The position numbers and the translations under genes were made by a program. Shown here piece after piece: positions 9,893 through 21,040 of a DNA stretch of 64,000 nt. Origin of the DNA: Stutzerimonas stutzeri (GTDB lineage Bacteria > Pseudomonadota > Gammaproteobacteria > Pseudomonadales > Pseudomonadaceae); contig CP077641.1 in assembly GCA_019056435.1 (NCBI GenBank), positions 3,348,001 to 3,412,000 of the forward strand. The letters are read 5' to 3'. The notes below the pieces were generated by a model. That model did no database searches and had not been told where the DNA came from. It was given only the letters and a program-made list of their open reading frames with translations. How positions within the stretch are numbered: position 1 is the first letter of the stretch; the number at the start of each line of letters is the position of its first letter.

Positions 9893-10912
9893 CTATTTCC
9901 TTGGGTCGAAGGCATCACGCGCCGCCTCGCCGATGAACACCAGCAGTGTCAGCATGATCGCTAGGACCATGAAGGCGCTGATACCCAGCCAGGGTGCCTG
10001 CAGATTGGCCTTGCCCTGTGCCACGAGTTCGCCCAGCGAGGGGGCCCCGGGAGGCAGGCCGAACCCCAGGAAGTCAAGGGCGGTCAGGGTGCCGATGGCG
10101 CCTGTCAGGATGAAGGGCATAAAGGTCATGGTCGAAACCATGGCGTTGGGCAGGATGTGGCGGAACATGATGGCTCCGTTCTGCATGCCCAGGGCACGCG
10201 CGGCGCGCACGTATTCCAAGTTACGCCCCCGCAGGAACTCGGCGCGTACTACATCGACGAGGCTCATCCAGGAGAACAGCAGCATGATGCCCAGCAGCCA
10301 CCAGAAGTTCGGCTGTACGAAACTCGCAAGGATGATCAACAGATAAAGCACCGGCAGGCCGGACCAGATCTCCAGCACGCGCTGCCCAACGAGATCGACC
10401 CAACCTCCGTAAAATCCTTGGAGCGCGCCCGCGACAACGCCGATGATCGAGCTGATCAGGGTCAGCGTCAGAGCGAATAGCACGGAAATGCGGAAGCCAT
10501 AGATGACTCGGGCCAGCACGTCCCGGCCCTGATCGTCGGTGCCGAGCCAATTGTCCAGCGATGGGGGAGCCGGGGCGGGTACCTGCAGGTCGTAGTTGAT
10601 GCTCGAGTAGCTGAAGGGAATGGGTGGCCAGATCATCCAGCCGCCTTTTTCCTCGATAAGCCCCTGGATATAAGGCCCTTTGTAGTTCGCTTGGAGAGGA
10701 AATTCGCCGCCAAAGGCGGTCTCCGGGTAACGTTTGAACACCGGAAAGTACCAGCCACCATCGAAACGTATGACGATCGGCTTGTCGTTAGCGATCAGCT
10801 CCGCGCCAAGGCTCAGGACGAACAGGGCGAGGAATATCCATAGCGACCACCAGCCTCGTTTATGGGCTTTGAACAGGGCGAAGCGACGCTGATTGAGCGG
10901 GGTCAGCTTCAT
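9893..10912 (-). CDS. yejE: Peptide ABC transporter permease (YejE-like)
   Basis: This is an inner-membrane permease with the BPD_transp_1 fold, 339 residues. The N-terminal MKLTPLNQRRFALFKAHKRGWWSLW precedes the first membrane helix, then a large periplasmic loop, then the LGTDDQGRDVLARVIYGFRIS motif typical of DppC/OppC-type permeases and a five-helix core. The EAA-like loop is around VRAARALGMQNGAIMFRHILPNA. ATG 10912 is preceded by GGAGG at 10919-10923. It overlaps the end of yejB by about 1 base in this call and yejF starts one base after its stop, so the genes are translationally coupled. Confidence 0.92.
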   Translation of the reverse strand: MKLTPLNQRRFALFKAHKRGWWSLWIFLALFVLSLGAELIANDKPIVIRFDGGWYFPVFKRYPETAFGGEFPLQANYKGPYIQGLIEEKGGWMIWPPIPFSYSSINYDLQVPAPAPPSLDNWLGTDDQGRDVLARVIYGFRISVLFALTLTLISSIIGVVAGALQGFYGGWVDLVGQRVLEIWSGLPVLYLLIILASFVQPNFWWLLGIMLLFSWMSLVDVVRAEFLRGRNLEYVRAARALGMQNGAIMFRHILPNAMVSTMTFMPFILTGAIGTLTALDFLGFGLPPGAPSLGELVAQGKANLQAPWLGISAFMVLAIMLTLLVFIGEAARDAFDPRK

Positions 10913-10913
10913 C

Positions 10914-11984
10914 TCAGGCCTCCCTGCTTTCAAAGTCGATGCGCGGATCGACCAGCGTATAGGTCAGATCGCCGATCAGCTTGACCACCAGGCCCAGCAA
11001 CGTGAACAGGAATAGGGTGCCGAAGACGACAGGGTAATCGCGATTGATCGCCGCCTCGAAACTGAGCAATCCAAGCCCATCGAGCGAAAAGATCACTTCG
11101 ATAAGGAGCGAGCCCGTGAAGAACATGCCGATGAACGCCGATGGGAAGCCGGCAATGATGATCAGCATGGCGTTGCGGAATACATGACCGTAGAGAACTC
11201 GGTTCTTGCTGAGGCCCTTGGCTCGAGCCGTGATCACGTACTGCTTGTTGATCTCGTCGAGAAAGCTGTTCTTGGTCAGCAGCGTCAGGGTCGCGAAATT
11301 GCCGATCACCAGTGCGGTGATGGGCAGTGCCAGATGCCAGAAATAATCGATGATTTTCCCGGTAAGGGTCAGTTCGTCGAAGTTGGCGGAGGTAAGCCCG
11401 CGTAGCGGGAACCAGTTCCAGTAACTGCCGCCCGCAAACAGGACGATCAACAGGATGGCGAACAGAAAGGCGGGAATGGCATAGCCGACGATGATAGCCG
11501 AACTGGTCCAGACGTCGAAGGCGCTGCCATGTCGCGTAGCCTTGGCGATGCCTAGCGGGATCGACGCCAGGTACATTATCAGCGTGCTCCACAGCCCCAG
11601 TGAGATCGACACCGGCATCTTTTCGACGATGAGCTCCGTGACCTTTGCGTCACGGAAAAAGCTCTCGCCGAAATCCAGTCGGGCATAGTTGCTGAGCATG
11701 ATCCAGAAGCGCTCGTGCGGCGGCTTGTCGAAACCGTAGAGGCGCTCGATCTCGGCAATCAGCTCCGGGTCCAACCCCTGCGCACCGCGATAGTTGTTGC
11801 CAGTGGCGACCTCCGACCCGCCGCCGGCAATCCGGCTGGTAGCCCCTTCGAATCCCTCGAGTTTGGCTATCGCCTGCTCCACAGGCCCGCCCGGTGCGGC
11901 CTGGATGATCACGAAATTGATCAGCAGAATGCCGAACAAAGTCGGGATGATCAGCAACAGGCGGCGAACGATGTACGCGAGCAT
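10914..11984 (-). CDS. yejB: Peptide ABC transporter permease (YejB-like)
   Basis: This is the partner inner-membrane permease, 356 residues. It begins [19 protein letters not shown], the standard DppB/OppB N-terminal helix, and has an extended periplasmic loop (residues about 40-125) characteristic of YejB. The EAA loop is [21 protein letters not shown] and the end is a DPRIDFE tail. It starts two bases after the yejA stop and ends one base before the yejE start, so the operon is continuous. Confidence 0.93.
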   Translation of the reverse strand: MLAYIVRRLLLIIPTLFGILLINFVIIQAAPGGPVEQAIAKLEGFEGATSRIAGGGSEVATGNNYRGAQGLDPELIAEIERLYGFDKPPHERFWIMLSNYARLDFGESFFRDAKVTELIVEKMPVSISLGLWSTLIMYLASIPLGIAKATRHGSAFDVWTSSAIIVGYAIPAFLFAILLIVLFAGGSYWNWFPLRGLTSANFDELTLTGKIIDYFWHLALPITALVIGNFATLTLLTKNSFLDEINKQYVITARAKGLSKNRVLYGHVFRNAMLIIIAGFPSAFIGMFFTGSLLIEVIFSLDGLGLLSFEAAINRDYPVVFGTLFLFTLLGLVVKLIGDLTYTLVDPRIDFESREA

Positions 11985-11986
11985 GT

Positions 11987-13849
11987 CTAGCGCTCCGTGC
12001 CCGAGCTGGTCTCACCTTCGGAAGACACCTCGGTTTTCGGCTTCGGCGGGGCGCTCTGCGGCTTCTGCCACCAGGTCATCAGTCCAATGTCTTGCATCGG
12101 CGTGGTTTCGGGGTGTTCCAAGTGGTTCCAGTAGGCGACTCGCCAGGTTTTGATGTGCCAGTTGGGTACGACGTAGTGGCCCCACAGCAGTACCCGATCC
12201 AACGCGCGCGTGCGCGTCACCAATTCTTCCCTTGAATCGGCTGCGATGAGCTTTTCGACCAGGGTGTCGATGGCGGGATCTTTGAGCCCGATGAAATTAC
12301 GGCTACCCGGATTGTCTGCGCTTGCCGAATGCCAGTATTCACGCTGTTCATTGCCGGGCGAGTTGGATTGCCCGAAGCCACTGACAATCATGTCGTAATC
12401 GCGCGACCGCAGGCGGTTGATGTATTGGGAAACATCGACGCGTCGGATCTCCAAATCGATACCGAGGTCGGCCAGGTTACGTTTGTAGGGCAGGAGCACA
12501 CGTTCGAATTCAGCCTGCACGAGCAAGAACTCGAGCTTTACCGGCTTCCCGCCGGCGTCGAGCATCCTATCGTTCTCGACCGTCCAGTCGGCCTCGGTGA
12601 GCAACTCGTAGGCACGCCGCTGTTGCTCGCGAATGATCCCGTCGGCATTGGTCTTCGGCAGCTCGAAGGGTTTTTCGAACACCTCGTCGGGAATCTGCCC
12701 GCGCAGCGGCTCGAGGAGTTTCAGTTCCTGCTCATCCGGCATACCGGATGAGGCCAGCTCGGAGTTGTCGAAATAGCTGCGAGTGCGGGTGTAAGCACCA
12801 TTGAACAACTGCCGGTTGGTCCATTCGAAGTCGAACAGCAGCGAGAGGGCCTCGCGCACACGCGGATCCTGCAGGCGCGCTTTGCGGGTATTGAAGACGA
12901 AGCCCTGCATGCCTTGAGGGTTATGGTTGTCGATCTCTTCCTTGATGATGCGTCCGTCACGCACCGCATCGATGTCGTAGGCGGTGGCCCAGTTCTTCGC
13001 GCTGGTCTCGAGCCAGTAGTCGAAATGCCCGGCTTTGAAGGCCTGAAGCGCGACGGTGTTGTCGAGGTAATAGTCGTACTGCAGATTGTCGAAGTTGTAG
13101 AAGCCACGGTTTACCGGAAGGTCCTTGCCCCAGTAATCCTCGACCCGACTGTAGCGGATTGAGCGCCCGGCCTGGACGCGCTCCACGCGATAGGGACCGC
13201 TTCCGACCGGCGACTCGAGGTTGCCGGCGGTGAAGTCCCGATCAGCCCACCAGTGCTTGGGCAGCACTGGCAATTGCCCGAGAATGAGCGGTAACTCGCG
13301 GTTCCCGGCGTGCTTGAAGTCGAAGCGCACGCGCCGCTCGTTTTCCGCGACGACCTTTTCCACGTCCGCATAATAGCCCCGGTAGTGGGGTGCGCCCTTA
13401 CTGATCAGGGTCTCGAAGGTGAACACCACGTCCTCGGCTGTGACGGGTTCTCCATCGTGAAAGCGTGCCTCGGGGCGCAGGTAGAACCTCACCCACTCAT
13501 TGTTTGGTCCTTTTTCGATTTTTTCCGCCAGCAAGCCGTAAACGGTGAAGGGCTCGTCCAGGCTGTTCGTCGTGAGGGTGTCATAGATCAACCCGATGTC
13601 GTCAGCCGACACGCCTTTATTGATGAAAGGGTTAAGCGAATCGAAGCTACCGAAACCCGCCTGGCGAAGCGTCCCACCCTTGGGGGCGTCGGGGTTGGTG
13701 TAGTCGAAATGCGTGAAGTCGGCGGGATACTTCGGCTTCTCGTCGTATAGCGTCAACGCGTGCTGCGGTGCCGCCTGGGCCAAACCAGCGAGGCAGAGAA
13801 GCGCCAGCAGTCCGGTGCGCATCAGGGGACGTCTCGCGTTTCGTTTCAT
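11987..13849 (-). CDS. yejA: Periplasmic peptide-binding protein, YejA-like (copy 1)
   Basis: This is a solute-binding protein of the SBP_bac_5 family that delivers a peptide-type ligand to YejBEF, about 620 residues. A signal peptide is present: MKRNARRP, hydrophobic core [10 protein letters not shown], cleavage near AQAA-PQ. It shares [15 protein letters not shown] with the upstream paralogue, and has the [12 protein letters not shown] and [15 protein letters not shown] segments seen in YejA. ATG 13849 has GGAGAA upstream and overlaps the stop of the upstream paralogue as ATGA. The C-terminus carries a low-complexity charged tail ([18 protein letters not shown]). Confidence 0.92.
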   Translation of the reverse strand: MKRNARRPLMRTGLLALLCLAGLAQAAPQHALTLYDEKPKYPADFTHFDYTNPDAPKGGTLRQAGFGSFDSLNPFINKGVSADDIGLIYDTLTTNSLDEPFTVYGLLAEKIEKGPNNEWVRFYLRPEARFHDGEPVTAEDVVFTFETLISKGAPHYRGYYADVEKVVAENERRVRFDFKHAGNRELPLILGQLPVLPKHWWADRDFTAGNLESPVGSGPYRVERVQAGRSIRYSRVEDYWGKDLPVNRGFYNFDNLQYDYYLDNTVALQAFKAGHFDYWLETSAKNWATAYDIDAVRDGRIIKEEIDNHNPQGMQGFVFNTRKARLQDPRVREALSLLFDFEWTNRQLFNGAYTRTRSYFDNSELASSGMPDEQELKLLEPLRGQIPDEVFEKPFELPKTNADGIIREQQRRAYELLTEADWTVENDRMLDAGGKPVKLEFLLVQAEFERVLLPYKRNLADLGIDLEIRRVDVSQYINRLRSRDYDMIVSGFGQSNSPGNEQREYWHSASADNPGSRNFIGLKDPAIDTLVEKLIAADSREELVTRTRALDRVLLWGHYVVPNWHIKTWRVAYWNHLEHPETTPMQDIGLMTWWQKPQSAPPKPKTEVSSEGETSSGTER

Positions 13850-15694
13850 TTTGACTTCTCCTGAGCCTTCAGCCACCACGCGCGCAACCCCAGCGTATAA
13901 GGCGGCGTCGTGACATGGGCAAACCGATTCTGGTACGCCACGCGGTGGTGACTGATGTACCAGTTGGGGATGGTGTAGTGGTTCCAGAGCAGGACACGGT
14001 CGATCGCACGCCCGGCGGCGACCTGTTCGTCACGTGTCTTGGCGGAAAGCAGCTTGGCGATCAGGTCATCCACGATGGGGTTGGCGATGCCGGCGTAGTT
14101 CCGCCCGCCTTTGACGTCCACCTGGCTGGAATGAAAGTACAGCAGTTGCTCCAGGCCCGGGCTCAGCGTCTGGGAGAGTGTGGTGAGAATCACGTCGTAA
14201 TCGTACTGGTCGAGCCTCTGCTTGTATTGGGCGCTGTCGACCGTTCGCAGGCGGGCCTGTATGCCAATGCGAGAGAGGTTCTCGACATAGGGCTGAAGAA
14301 TCCGTTCCAATCCGGGGTTCACGAGCAATATCTCGAAGCTGAAGGCGCGCCCTGATTTGTCGCGCAAGCCGTCGGCTGTCAGTTTCCAGCCCGCATCCTC
14401 CAGCAAGGACAGTGCGGCGCGCAGGGTCTCGCGCGGAATCCCTCGGCCCTCGGTGCGGGGCAGCTTGAAGGCGTCGGTGAAGAGCTCGGGCGGTAATTGG
14501 TCCCGATAGGGGGAGAGCAACAGCCATTCGCCCCCTCAGGTTTGCCTGTAGCGGCAAAATCACTGTTCGGGTAGTAGCTTTCGCTTCGCTTGTAGGAGCC
14601 GTAGAACAGCGCGCGGTTAGTCCATTCGAAATCAAACATCATGCCCAGCGCCCGGCGGATTCGGATATCATCGAAAGCGCCCGGCGCCCGTTCAGAAACA
14701 GGGCTTGGGTCTGTGTGGGAATCTGGTGAGGGATCTCGGCTCGAATCACGTCACCGCGAAGCACCGCCGGGAACTGGTACCCGTTGGCCCAGTTCTTGGC
14801 CTGGTGCTCGATGTAGAAGTCGAACTCACCGACCTTGAAGGCTTCGAACGCGACGGTGCTGTCCCGGTAGAACTCGACTTCGACACGGTTGAAGTTGTAT
14901 TTGCCGCGGTTGACCGGCAGATCGGCGCCCCACCAGTTCTTGACGCGCTCGAATATCACGCGCCGGCCGGGTTGAACCTCGGTGATCCGGTAGGGGCCGC
15001 TGCCTAGCGGCGGGTCAAAGGTTGTGGCCTTGAAATCACGGTCCTTCCAGTAATGCTGCGCCAGTACGGGTAACTCACCAAGACGCATGATCAGTAGCGG
15101 ATTGTTCGGCGTGTCGAAGACGAAACGGATGCGGTGGCGGTTGAGGATGTCGACACGCTTTACGCCGTTCAGATCGGTTCGATAGCGCGGATGACCGTCC
15201 TTGACCAGTGTCCTGTAGGAAAACGCCACGTCGTAGGCGGTGATGGGCCTGCCATCATGAAAGCGCGCCGATTCGCGAAGGTTGAAGACGACCCAGCTAT
15301 GGTTGTCGCTGTACTCCACCGTCTCGGCGATAAGCCCATAGGCCGAGGCAGGCTCGTCGCCAGATGGGTCGTAGATGCCGGAGCCTACCATCAAGGGTTC
15401 GTTCAACTCGGTGATGCCGTATTGATAGAAGCCGGGCGTCGCGATCGGGCTGGTCCCCTTGAAGGTATAGGGATTAAGGGTGTCGAACGTACCTGATGCC
15501 ATCAACTGGACGCGTCCCCCCTTGGGGGCATCCGGGTTGACCCAGTCGAAATGGGTGAAACTTTCGGGGTACTTGAGCGTACCGAACTGCGCATAGCCGT
15601 GGCTTTCGCTGATGGTCGCGAAAGACGGAAAGCTCAAGCCCAGGCATGTCAACAACAGAAGGACGGGTCGCATCAAAGGGTGATTCCGATCCAT
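13846..15694 (-). CDS. Periplasmic peptide-binding protein, YejA-like (copy 2, two frameshifts)
   Basis: This is a tandem paralogue of the downstream yejA and first gene of the operon; corrected length is about 616 residues. An N-terminal signal peptide (MDRNHPLMRPVLLLLTCLGL...SFA) and the motif [15 protein letters not shown] mark it as SBP_bac_5. Two missing bases break it. Near 14677 one G is missing (the protein should read RRAPFDDIRIRRALGMMFDFEW). At 14531-14535 the C run needs one more base, or two fewer (reading GKPEGxEWLLLSPYRD). The last frame ends in ATGA overlap with copy 1, which confirms it. The start at 15694 has only a weak ribosome site; an ATG seven codons later is possible. 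Confidence 0.85.
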
Positions 15695-15812
15695 GGCGCT
15701 TTCGGTTTTCGGCCGGTTACAGTAACAGCTTGTATCCGCTGGAAAAAGGGCGGCCATCTGGGCACACTGCCATCATTCAAGCGCTGCTGGAGCGCTTTCC
15801 GAGGTCGCTATC

Positions 15813-17257
15813 GTGAACGAATCCACATACGGTTTGCAGTCGTGGATCGACCGCCTGAACCAGTCCGATCTACCTGCACTCGCGGCGGTCGTTCAGGACC
15901 TGCAGCGGCTGACCGAGCAGGAAACCGCCTCGGTGCAGCAGCTCGCGGACGTACTCTTGCGCGACGCTGCCTTGACTTCCAAGGTCTTGCGGGTCGGCAA
16001 CAGCAGTTACTACAACCCTTCTCAGGAAACGATCAAGACCATTTCGCGCGCCATCGTCATGATCGGTTTCGATAATGTGCGGCTGATCAGTCTTTCGGTC
16101 AGCCTGATCGACGGCCTGCTCGACAGGGCGCCTCGGCAGCAATTGCAGGAATTGTTGGCGCGTTCTTTCCATGCGGCGGTACAGGCCCGCAACATCAGCG
16201 GCTATGTCCTGAGCAAGCATGAGGAGGAGGTGTTCATCGCGGCGTTGCTCCACCAAGTCGGCGAGCTTGCATTCTGGGGCTGCGGCGGCGAGCAGGCCGA
16301 CCGCTTGGGCGATCTGCTTGACCGGGGCGAGCCGGACTTCGACAAGCAGGTCGAGCAGCTTCTGGGAACCAGTTTTCGCCAGTTGAACCTCGGTCTGATC
16401 AAGAGCTGGAACATCGGCGAGCTGGCGAGCCTGGCGCATGGGACGGCCAACTTGCGTGACCCTGGCGTTCGCTCGGTCAGTCTGGGTGTGCGCATTGGTG
16501 CCGCTGCGTTGAACGGCTGGGAGTGTGAGGCCATGCAGGCCTTGGTCAAGGAACTGGCCGAATTCACCGGAATATCGGAAGACGACGCGATGCAGCAGAT
16601 CCTTGCCAGCGCGGACGAGGCCGTCGACGTGGCGGCAACCTTTGGCGCAAGCCGACTGTGCAAGCTGATACCGTCGACAGACCCCGAACAACTGCGCTTG
16701 CAGCATGAGCAACGCCTCGCCAGTCAACTCCAGCCGGACCTGGTGTTGCTGCAGCAGGCCATGCGGGACCTGGCGATGATGGCCTCATCGCGTGGTGATG
16801 TGGCGCTCATGCTCGAAACGCTGCTCAAGGGGCTGCATCAGGGGCGGGGTTGGAGCGGGTAATGCTGTGCGTCCTCGCCGACCAGCAGACTACCTTTCGC
16901 GTGAAGTGTGCGGTCGGCGAGGGGAGCGAGGCCTGGAGGGCGGGTTTCGTACTGCCGGCGGATCCGGCAAGACGGGCTGATATCTTCAGCTACGTTCTAC
17001 GCCAGCGGGAAGCGCTTTGGATGGGAGTGCCCGCGAGCTACAACCTCGAGGAGCTGGTGACGTCTGCAATCCGCCAACGGTTGGGCCGAGGCATGTTCTT
17101 CATCGCGCCGTTGCTGGCGGGAGGGCGAGAGATCGGCGTGCTCTATGCGGACGGAAGAACCACAGGGCGGGCGCTCAAGCATGAGCAGTTCGTGGCGTTC
17201 CAGCGCTTCGTCCAGCTGGCGGGGCGCTGCCTGGAGGCGCTGACCCGGCGCAGCTGA
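15813..17257 (+). CDS. HDOD-domain regulator with C-terminal GAF-like domain (one-base frameshift)
   Basis: This is a signal-transduction protein, corrected to 481 residues. The N-terminal HDOD domain (about 15-215) contains LADVLLRDAALTSKVLRVGNS and the FIAALLHQVGELAF helix; HDOD proteins lack full HD phosphohydrolase residues and usually act as output or scaffold modules. The C-terminal ~130 residues (ERVMLCVLADQQTTFRVK ... EIGVLYADGR) look GAF-like. Bases 16841-16844 are four G where LHQGAGLERVML needs five, otherwise the frame ends at 16862. Start is GTG 15813. It is divergent from the yej operon; target unknown. Confidence 0.82.
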
Positions 17258-17268
17258 GCCCTGGTATC

Positions 17269-18816
17269 TCAGCGGGGAAGATAAAGCGTCAAGGTCTGAC
17301 CGGGCTTGAGCAGCGCCGAGTCACGCGGATTCCAGGTTTTCAGATGATTGATCTGGACATTGAAGCGTTTGGCGATCTGGTAGAGCGAGTCGCCCTTCCT
17401 GACCTTGTAGTAGGTCGGCGCCGGCTTGCCGCTGCCGCTATGTTTGGTAGCCGTATCCTGGAGGAACAGCGCCTGGCCGACCTTCAACTGGCTGCCGGAG
17501 AGGTTGTTCCAGCGCTGCAGGTCATTGACCGATACCTTCTGTGCCTTGGCGATGTCCCAAAGGTTGTCTCCCTTTTGGACACGGTAGCTACGTGGTGCCG
17601 GCTGGCTGCGTGCGACGGCGTGAAGCAGCTCGCGTGATTGGCCGCCATTGGCCGGTTGCGGAAGGCTCAGCAGCTGGCCGATGCGAAGCGTATTGTTCTT
17701 CAACCGATTGATGTCGCGGATGACGCTGATCGACAGGTTATGGCGATTGGCGATCGCGCCGAGCGTGTCGCCCGGGCGAACCTTGTACTGGGTCCAGTCA
17801 ACCATGTCCTGCGGCTTCATCAGGGCGAGGTTGGCTGCGAACATTTCCGCTTTCGCCGTAGGTACTAGCAAGTGCTGCGGGCCGTCCAGAGTAATGCGCC
17901 GGGTGTAGGCCGGATTGAGCTGGTACATCTCGTCTTCGTCCAGCTCGGCGAGCTTGGCCGCACGTGCCAGGTCCATCCGTTGCTTGAGCGTGACGACCTC
18001 GAAGTAGGGCTCGTTGGCAATCGGATTGAGGTTGATGCCATAGGCTTCGGGGGTCTGAACCAGTTGCGAAAGCGCCAGCAGCTTGGGCACGTAGTCCCGG
18101 GTTTCGGCTGGCAGCGACAGGTTCCAGTAGTCGGTCGGCAGGCCGAGCTTCTGGTTGCGCTCGATCGCGCGGCTCACAGTGCCTTCGCCCGAGTTGTACG
18201 CCGCTAGCGCCAATAGCCAGTCGTCGTTGAACAGGCCGTGCAGATAGTTCAGATAACGTAGCGCTGCAGTGGTCGATGCGGTGATGTCGCGGCGACCGTC
18301 GTACCAGCTGGTCTGTTGAAGATTGAAATGCCGGCCAGTCGAAGGAATGAATTGCCACAAGCCGACCGCATGGGCGGGCGAGTATGCGAATGGATTGTAG
18401 GAGCTCTCGATGATCGGCAGCAGCGCCAGCTCGAGCGGCATCTCACGCTCTTCCAGCTGCTCGACGATGTAATGGATGTAGGGGCTACCGCGCTCACTGG
18501 CGATCTCGATGGAGTTTGGGCGGCTGGCGAACAGCAGGCGTTGCTGTTCGATCCTTGGATTGCCGTCGAGATGCTCCTGAAGCTGAAAGCCATGCCGAAC
18601 CCGATCCCAGATGTCGGTGTGGCTGGGCTCGACGGGGCTGCTGGTGAGCCACAGGGTGTCGTCGACCTCCTGGACATCCGTTACTTCCACGGGCGACGGT
18701 GCGCGTGGGGCTGCACTCTGGCAGCCGGCGATGGCAAGACAGATGGCCAGCGCCAGGGCTCGCCCAGACGCTGCCAAGGCGTCTGGGCGAGCGGAATTGG
18801 ATGGGTCAGGCGACAT
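17269..18816 (-). CDS. mltD: Membrane-bound lytic murein transglycosylase D
   Basis: MltD cleaves peptidoglycan glycan strands to 1,6-anhydro ends at the outer membrane's inner face. It has 515 residues. It is a lipoprotein with lipobox LAIAGC (C32) after a basic N-terminus. The SLT domain has catalytic E137 in PIIESSYNPFAYSPAHAVG, followed by the GLWQF and AYNSGEG motifs. Three LysM repeats follow (YKVRPGDTLGAIA at about 343, YRVQKGDNLWDIA, YKVRKGDSLYQIA), which bind glycan. Usually mltD sits next to gloB, as here. The two genes point the same way with a 100-base gap. Confidence 0.95.
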   Translation of the reverse strand: MSPDPSNSARPDALAASGRALALAICLAIAGCQSAAPRAPSPVEVTDVQEVDDTLWLTSSPVEPSHTDIWDRVRHGFQLQEHLDGNPRIEQQRLLFASRPNSIEIASERGSPYIHYIVEQLEEREMPLELALLPIIESSYNPFAYSPAHAVGLWQFIPSTGRHFNLQQTSWYDGRRDITASTTAALRYLNYLHGLFNDDWLLALAAYNSGEGTVSRAIERNQKLGLPTDYWNLSLPAETRDYVPKLLALSQLVQTPEAYGINLNPIANEPYFEVVTLKQRMDLARAAKLAELDEDEMYQLNPAYTRRITLDGPQHLLVPTAKAEMFAANLALMKPQDMVDWTQYKVRPGDTLGAIANRHNLSISVIRDINRLKNNTLRIGQLLSLPQPANGGQSRELLHAVARSQPAPRSYRVQKGDNLWDIAKAQKVSVNDLQRWNNLSGSQLKVGQALFLQDTATKHSGSGKPAPTYYKVRKGDSLYQIAKRFNVQINHLKTWNPRDSALLKPGQTLTLYLPR

Positions 18817-18917
18817 TGGCTGGAGGCTTCCCCGGGCTCGAAAGTCGGGCGAGTGTAGGAATGCCGTTCCGGTGGGTCAAGCAAAGGTCAGGTGTTTTGG
18901 GGACTGGTCGACGCTGC

Positions 18918-19697
18918 TCAGAAGCGGTCTTTCCAGGCGCGGAGCGCCGCAAAGACCTCCGCCGGACTGTCCGGATGCGTGCCGCTGTGCCGCTCAACTG
19001 CTTCGGCGACCGCCTTCTCGGTGCTCCGCAGGAAGGGGTTGGTAGCGCGCTCGAGACGGATCTCGGACGGCAGGGTGATCTGCTGGGATGCCCGCATCCG
19101 CTCGACTGATTCGAGGCGCTCTTGTAGTGCTGCATTGTCCGGCTCGACGGCCAGGGCGAAACGCAGGTTCGACAATGTGTATTCATGGGCGCAGTAAATG
19201 CGCGTGTTCGCAGGCAGGGCCGCGAGGCGCTCCAGCGAGGTGAACATCTGCACAGGGGTGCCTTCGAACAGCCGACCGCAGCCCCCGGCAAACAAGGTAT
19301 CGCCGCTCATCAGCCAGGGTGCTGTTGGGTCGGCATGAAAGTAGGCGATGTGCCCCAGCGTGTGACCCGGTACTGCCAGGACCTCCAGCTCATGGCCAAG
19401 CACCTGGATGCGATCGGCATCGGCGAGCGCATGGTCGCGGGCCGGTATGGCTTCGCTGGCGGGCCCGTACACCCGCGCACCGGTCTCGCGCTTGATACGT
19501 TCCACTCCGCCAACGTGGTCGGGGTGGTGGTGGGTGATGAGGATATCGGTCAACTGCCATTCCGAGTGGGCTTGCAGCCATGCCAGAACTGGCGCCGCGT
19601 CACCTGGGTCGACGACAGCGCAACGTTTGGTTTCGGCGTCCTGCAGGAGCCAGATGTAGTTGTCGGTAAAGGCGGGGAGAGCTTCGATCTTCAACAT
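18918..19697 (-). CDS. gloB: Hydroxyacylglutathione hydrolase (glyoxalase II)
   Basis: Glyoxalase II hydrolyses S-lactoylglutathione to lactate and glutathione, the second step of methylglyoxal detoxification. It has 259 residues with a metallo-beta-lactamase fold. The metal-binding motif [10 protein letters not shown] gives H56, H58, D60 and H61, with further ligands in [22 protein letters not shown] and CAHEYT. ATG 19697 ([16 protein letters not shown]) is the conserved start; the frame is open far upstream but that part overlaps the promoter region shared with the divergent methyltransferase. Confidence 0.96.
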   Translation of the reverse strand: MLKIEALPAFTDNYIWLLQDAETKRCAVVDPGDAAPVLAWLQAHSEWQLTDILITHHHPDHVGGVERIKRETGARVYGPASEAIPARDHALADADRIQVLGHELEVLAVPGHTLGHIAYFHADPTAPWLMSGDTLFAGGCGRLFEGTPVQMFTSLERLAALPANTRIYCAHEYTLSNLRFALAVEPDNAALQERLESVERMRASQQITLPSEIRLERATNPFLRSTEKAVAEAVERHSGTHPDSPAEVFAALRAWKDRF

Positions 19698-19800
19698 GAT
19701 GCGGGTCGCCAAGTTAGTCGCAAAGGCGCATCCTAACAGCCGGACTTGATACTGTTGAATCGACCGGGTCGGATGCCGGCCGGACCCGTGGAGGCAAAAC

Positions 19801-20559
19801 ATGAGCGAGTTTCGCGCCACCCCGCCGCAACTGCAGTGGGCTGATCTGATGAACGAGGCCAGTGCCTGGTTCGACGGACCGTTGGGCTCCCAGCTGCTCG
19901 AGCACGAGCGGCTCATCATCGAGCACGAACTCGAACGGTGTTTCGGTAGCTACCTGGTGCACTATGGGCCGTTCGCCAACACGCCCATCGAGCCCCGCAA
20001 GATCAAGCGAAGCGTACGCGTGGGGCCGTCACTGCCTGGCGTCGAGATCGTCTGCGAGGAGCAGTCCTGGCCGGTTGGCGAGCATGCCGCGGATGTGGTG
20101 GTGGTCCAGCACGGGCTGGATTTCAGTCTGTCGCCTCATGCCTTGTTGCGCGAAGCGGCTCGCAGCGTGCGCCCTGGTGGTCACCTGTTGATCGTCGGTG
20201 TCAATCCCTGGAGCCCATGGGGCGCCAGGCGGTTGGTCTCCCGTAGCGCTTTTCGCGATGCCCGATGCATTCGGCCGACGCGGGTGGGGGACTGGCTGAA
20301 TCTGCTCGGATTCGCGCTGGAGAAACGCCGGTACGGGTGCTATTGTCCGCCGCTTTCTTCGGGCCAGTGGCGAGATCGGCTCGCAGGTCTTGAGCCGATC
20401 GGCCAACGCCTGCAAGCCCCGCTGGGTGGCTTTTACGTGCTGGTCGCGCGCAAGTTGATGGTTGGCTTGCGGCCGTTACGTCAGCAACGTCGCGAGCGTA
20501 TGGGGCAGCTGTTGCCGATGCCGGTCGCAAAGCTCAGCCGTCGTGACGCCGAACACTAG
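19801..20559 (+). CDS. Class I SAM-dependent methyltransferase
   Basis: This is a 252-residue protein with a Rossmann-type methyltransferase core. [35 protein letters not shown] matches the post-core segment of Methyltransf_11-like enzymes, where DLV..HVL and LKPGG are usual. The first nucleotide-binding glycine motif is not obvious, so SAM binding is inferred from the later motifs. It sits divergent from gloB and 16 bases before rnhA, the conserved Pseudomonas gloB/methyltransferase/rnhA/dnaQ block. The substrate is unknown. Confidence 0.8.
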   Translation: MSEFRATPPQLQWADLMNEASAWFDGPLGSQLLEHERLIIEHELERCFGSYLVHYGPFANTPIEPRKIKRSVRVGPSLPGVEIVCEEQSWPVGEHAADVVVVQHGLDFSLSPHALLREAARSVRPGGHLLIVGVNPWSPWGARRLVSRSAFRDARCIRPTRVGDWLNLLGFALEKRRYGCYCPPLSSGQWRDRLAGLEPIGQRLQAPLGGFYVLVARKLMVGLRPLRQQRRERMGQLLPMPVAKLSRRDAEH

Positions 20560-20575
20560 GATGCTTTGATTCTTC

Positions 20576-21028
20576 ATGAGCGATGAAACGGTCGAGATCT
20601 ACACCGATGGTGCCTGCAAGGGCAACCCTGGGCCCGGCGGCTGGGGTGCCCTGTTGATCTACAAGGGCGTCGAGCGGGAGCTCTGGGGAGGCGAGGCGGA
20701 GACGACCAACAACCGCATGGAGCTCCTGGCTGCGATCCGTGCCCTGGAGGCGCTGAAACGACCTTGCCAGGTGCGGCTGATCACGGACTCCCAGTACGTC
20801 ATGCAGGGCATCAACGACTGGATGCCCACTTGGAAGAAGCGTGGTTGGAAAACCTCGACCCGGCAACCGGTAAAGAACGAAGACCTGTGGCGACAGCTCG
20901 ATGAGCAGGTCAATCGCCACCAGGTGAGCTGGCAGTGGGTGCGCGGCCATACCGGGCATCCAGGCAATGAGCGCGCCGATCTGCTGGCCAACCGTGGCGT
21001 AGTACAGGCCAAACGACAAACTGCTTGA
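20576..21028 (+). CDS. rnhA: Ribonuclease HI
   Basis: RNase HI cleaves the RNA strand of RNA-DNA hybrids, for example in primer removal and R-loops. It has 150 residues. Metal-binding D11 ([17 protein letters not shown]), E49 (NNRMEL), D71 (ITDSQYV) and D135 (NERADLLA), plus H125 (RGHTGH), match the E. coli D10/E48/D70/D134/H124 set. ATG 20576 lies 17 bases after the methyltransferase stop. dnaQ follows after 12 bases, giving a replication pair. Confidence 0.97.
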   Translation: MSDETVEIYTDGACKGNPGPGGWGALLIYKGVERELWGGEAETTNNRMELLAAIRALEALKRPCQVRLITDSQYVMQGINDWMPTWKKRGWKTSTRQPVKNEDLWRQLDEQVNRHQVSWQWVRGHTGHPGNERADLLANRGVVQAKRQTA

Positions 21029-21040
21029 GAGAGTTGAACG

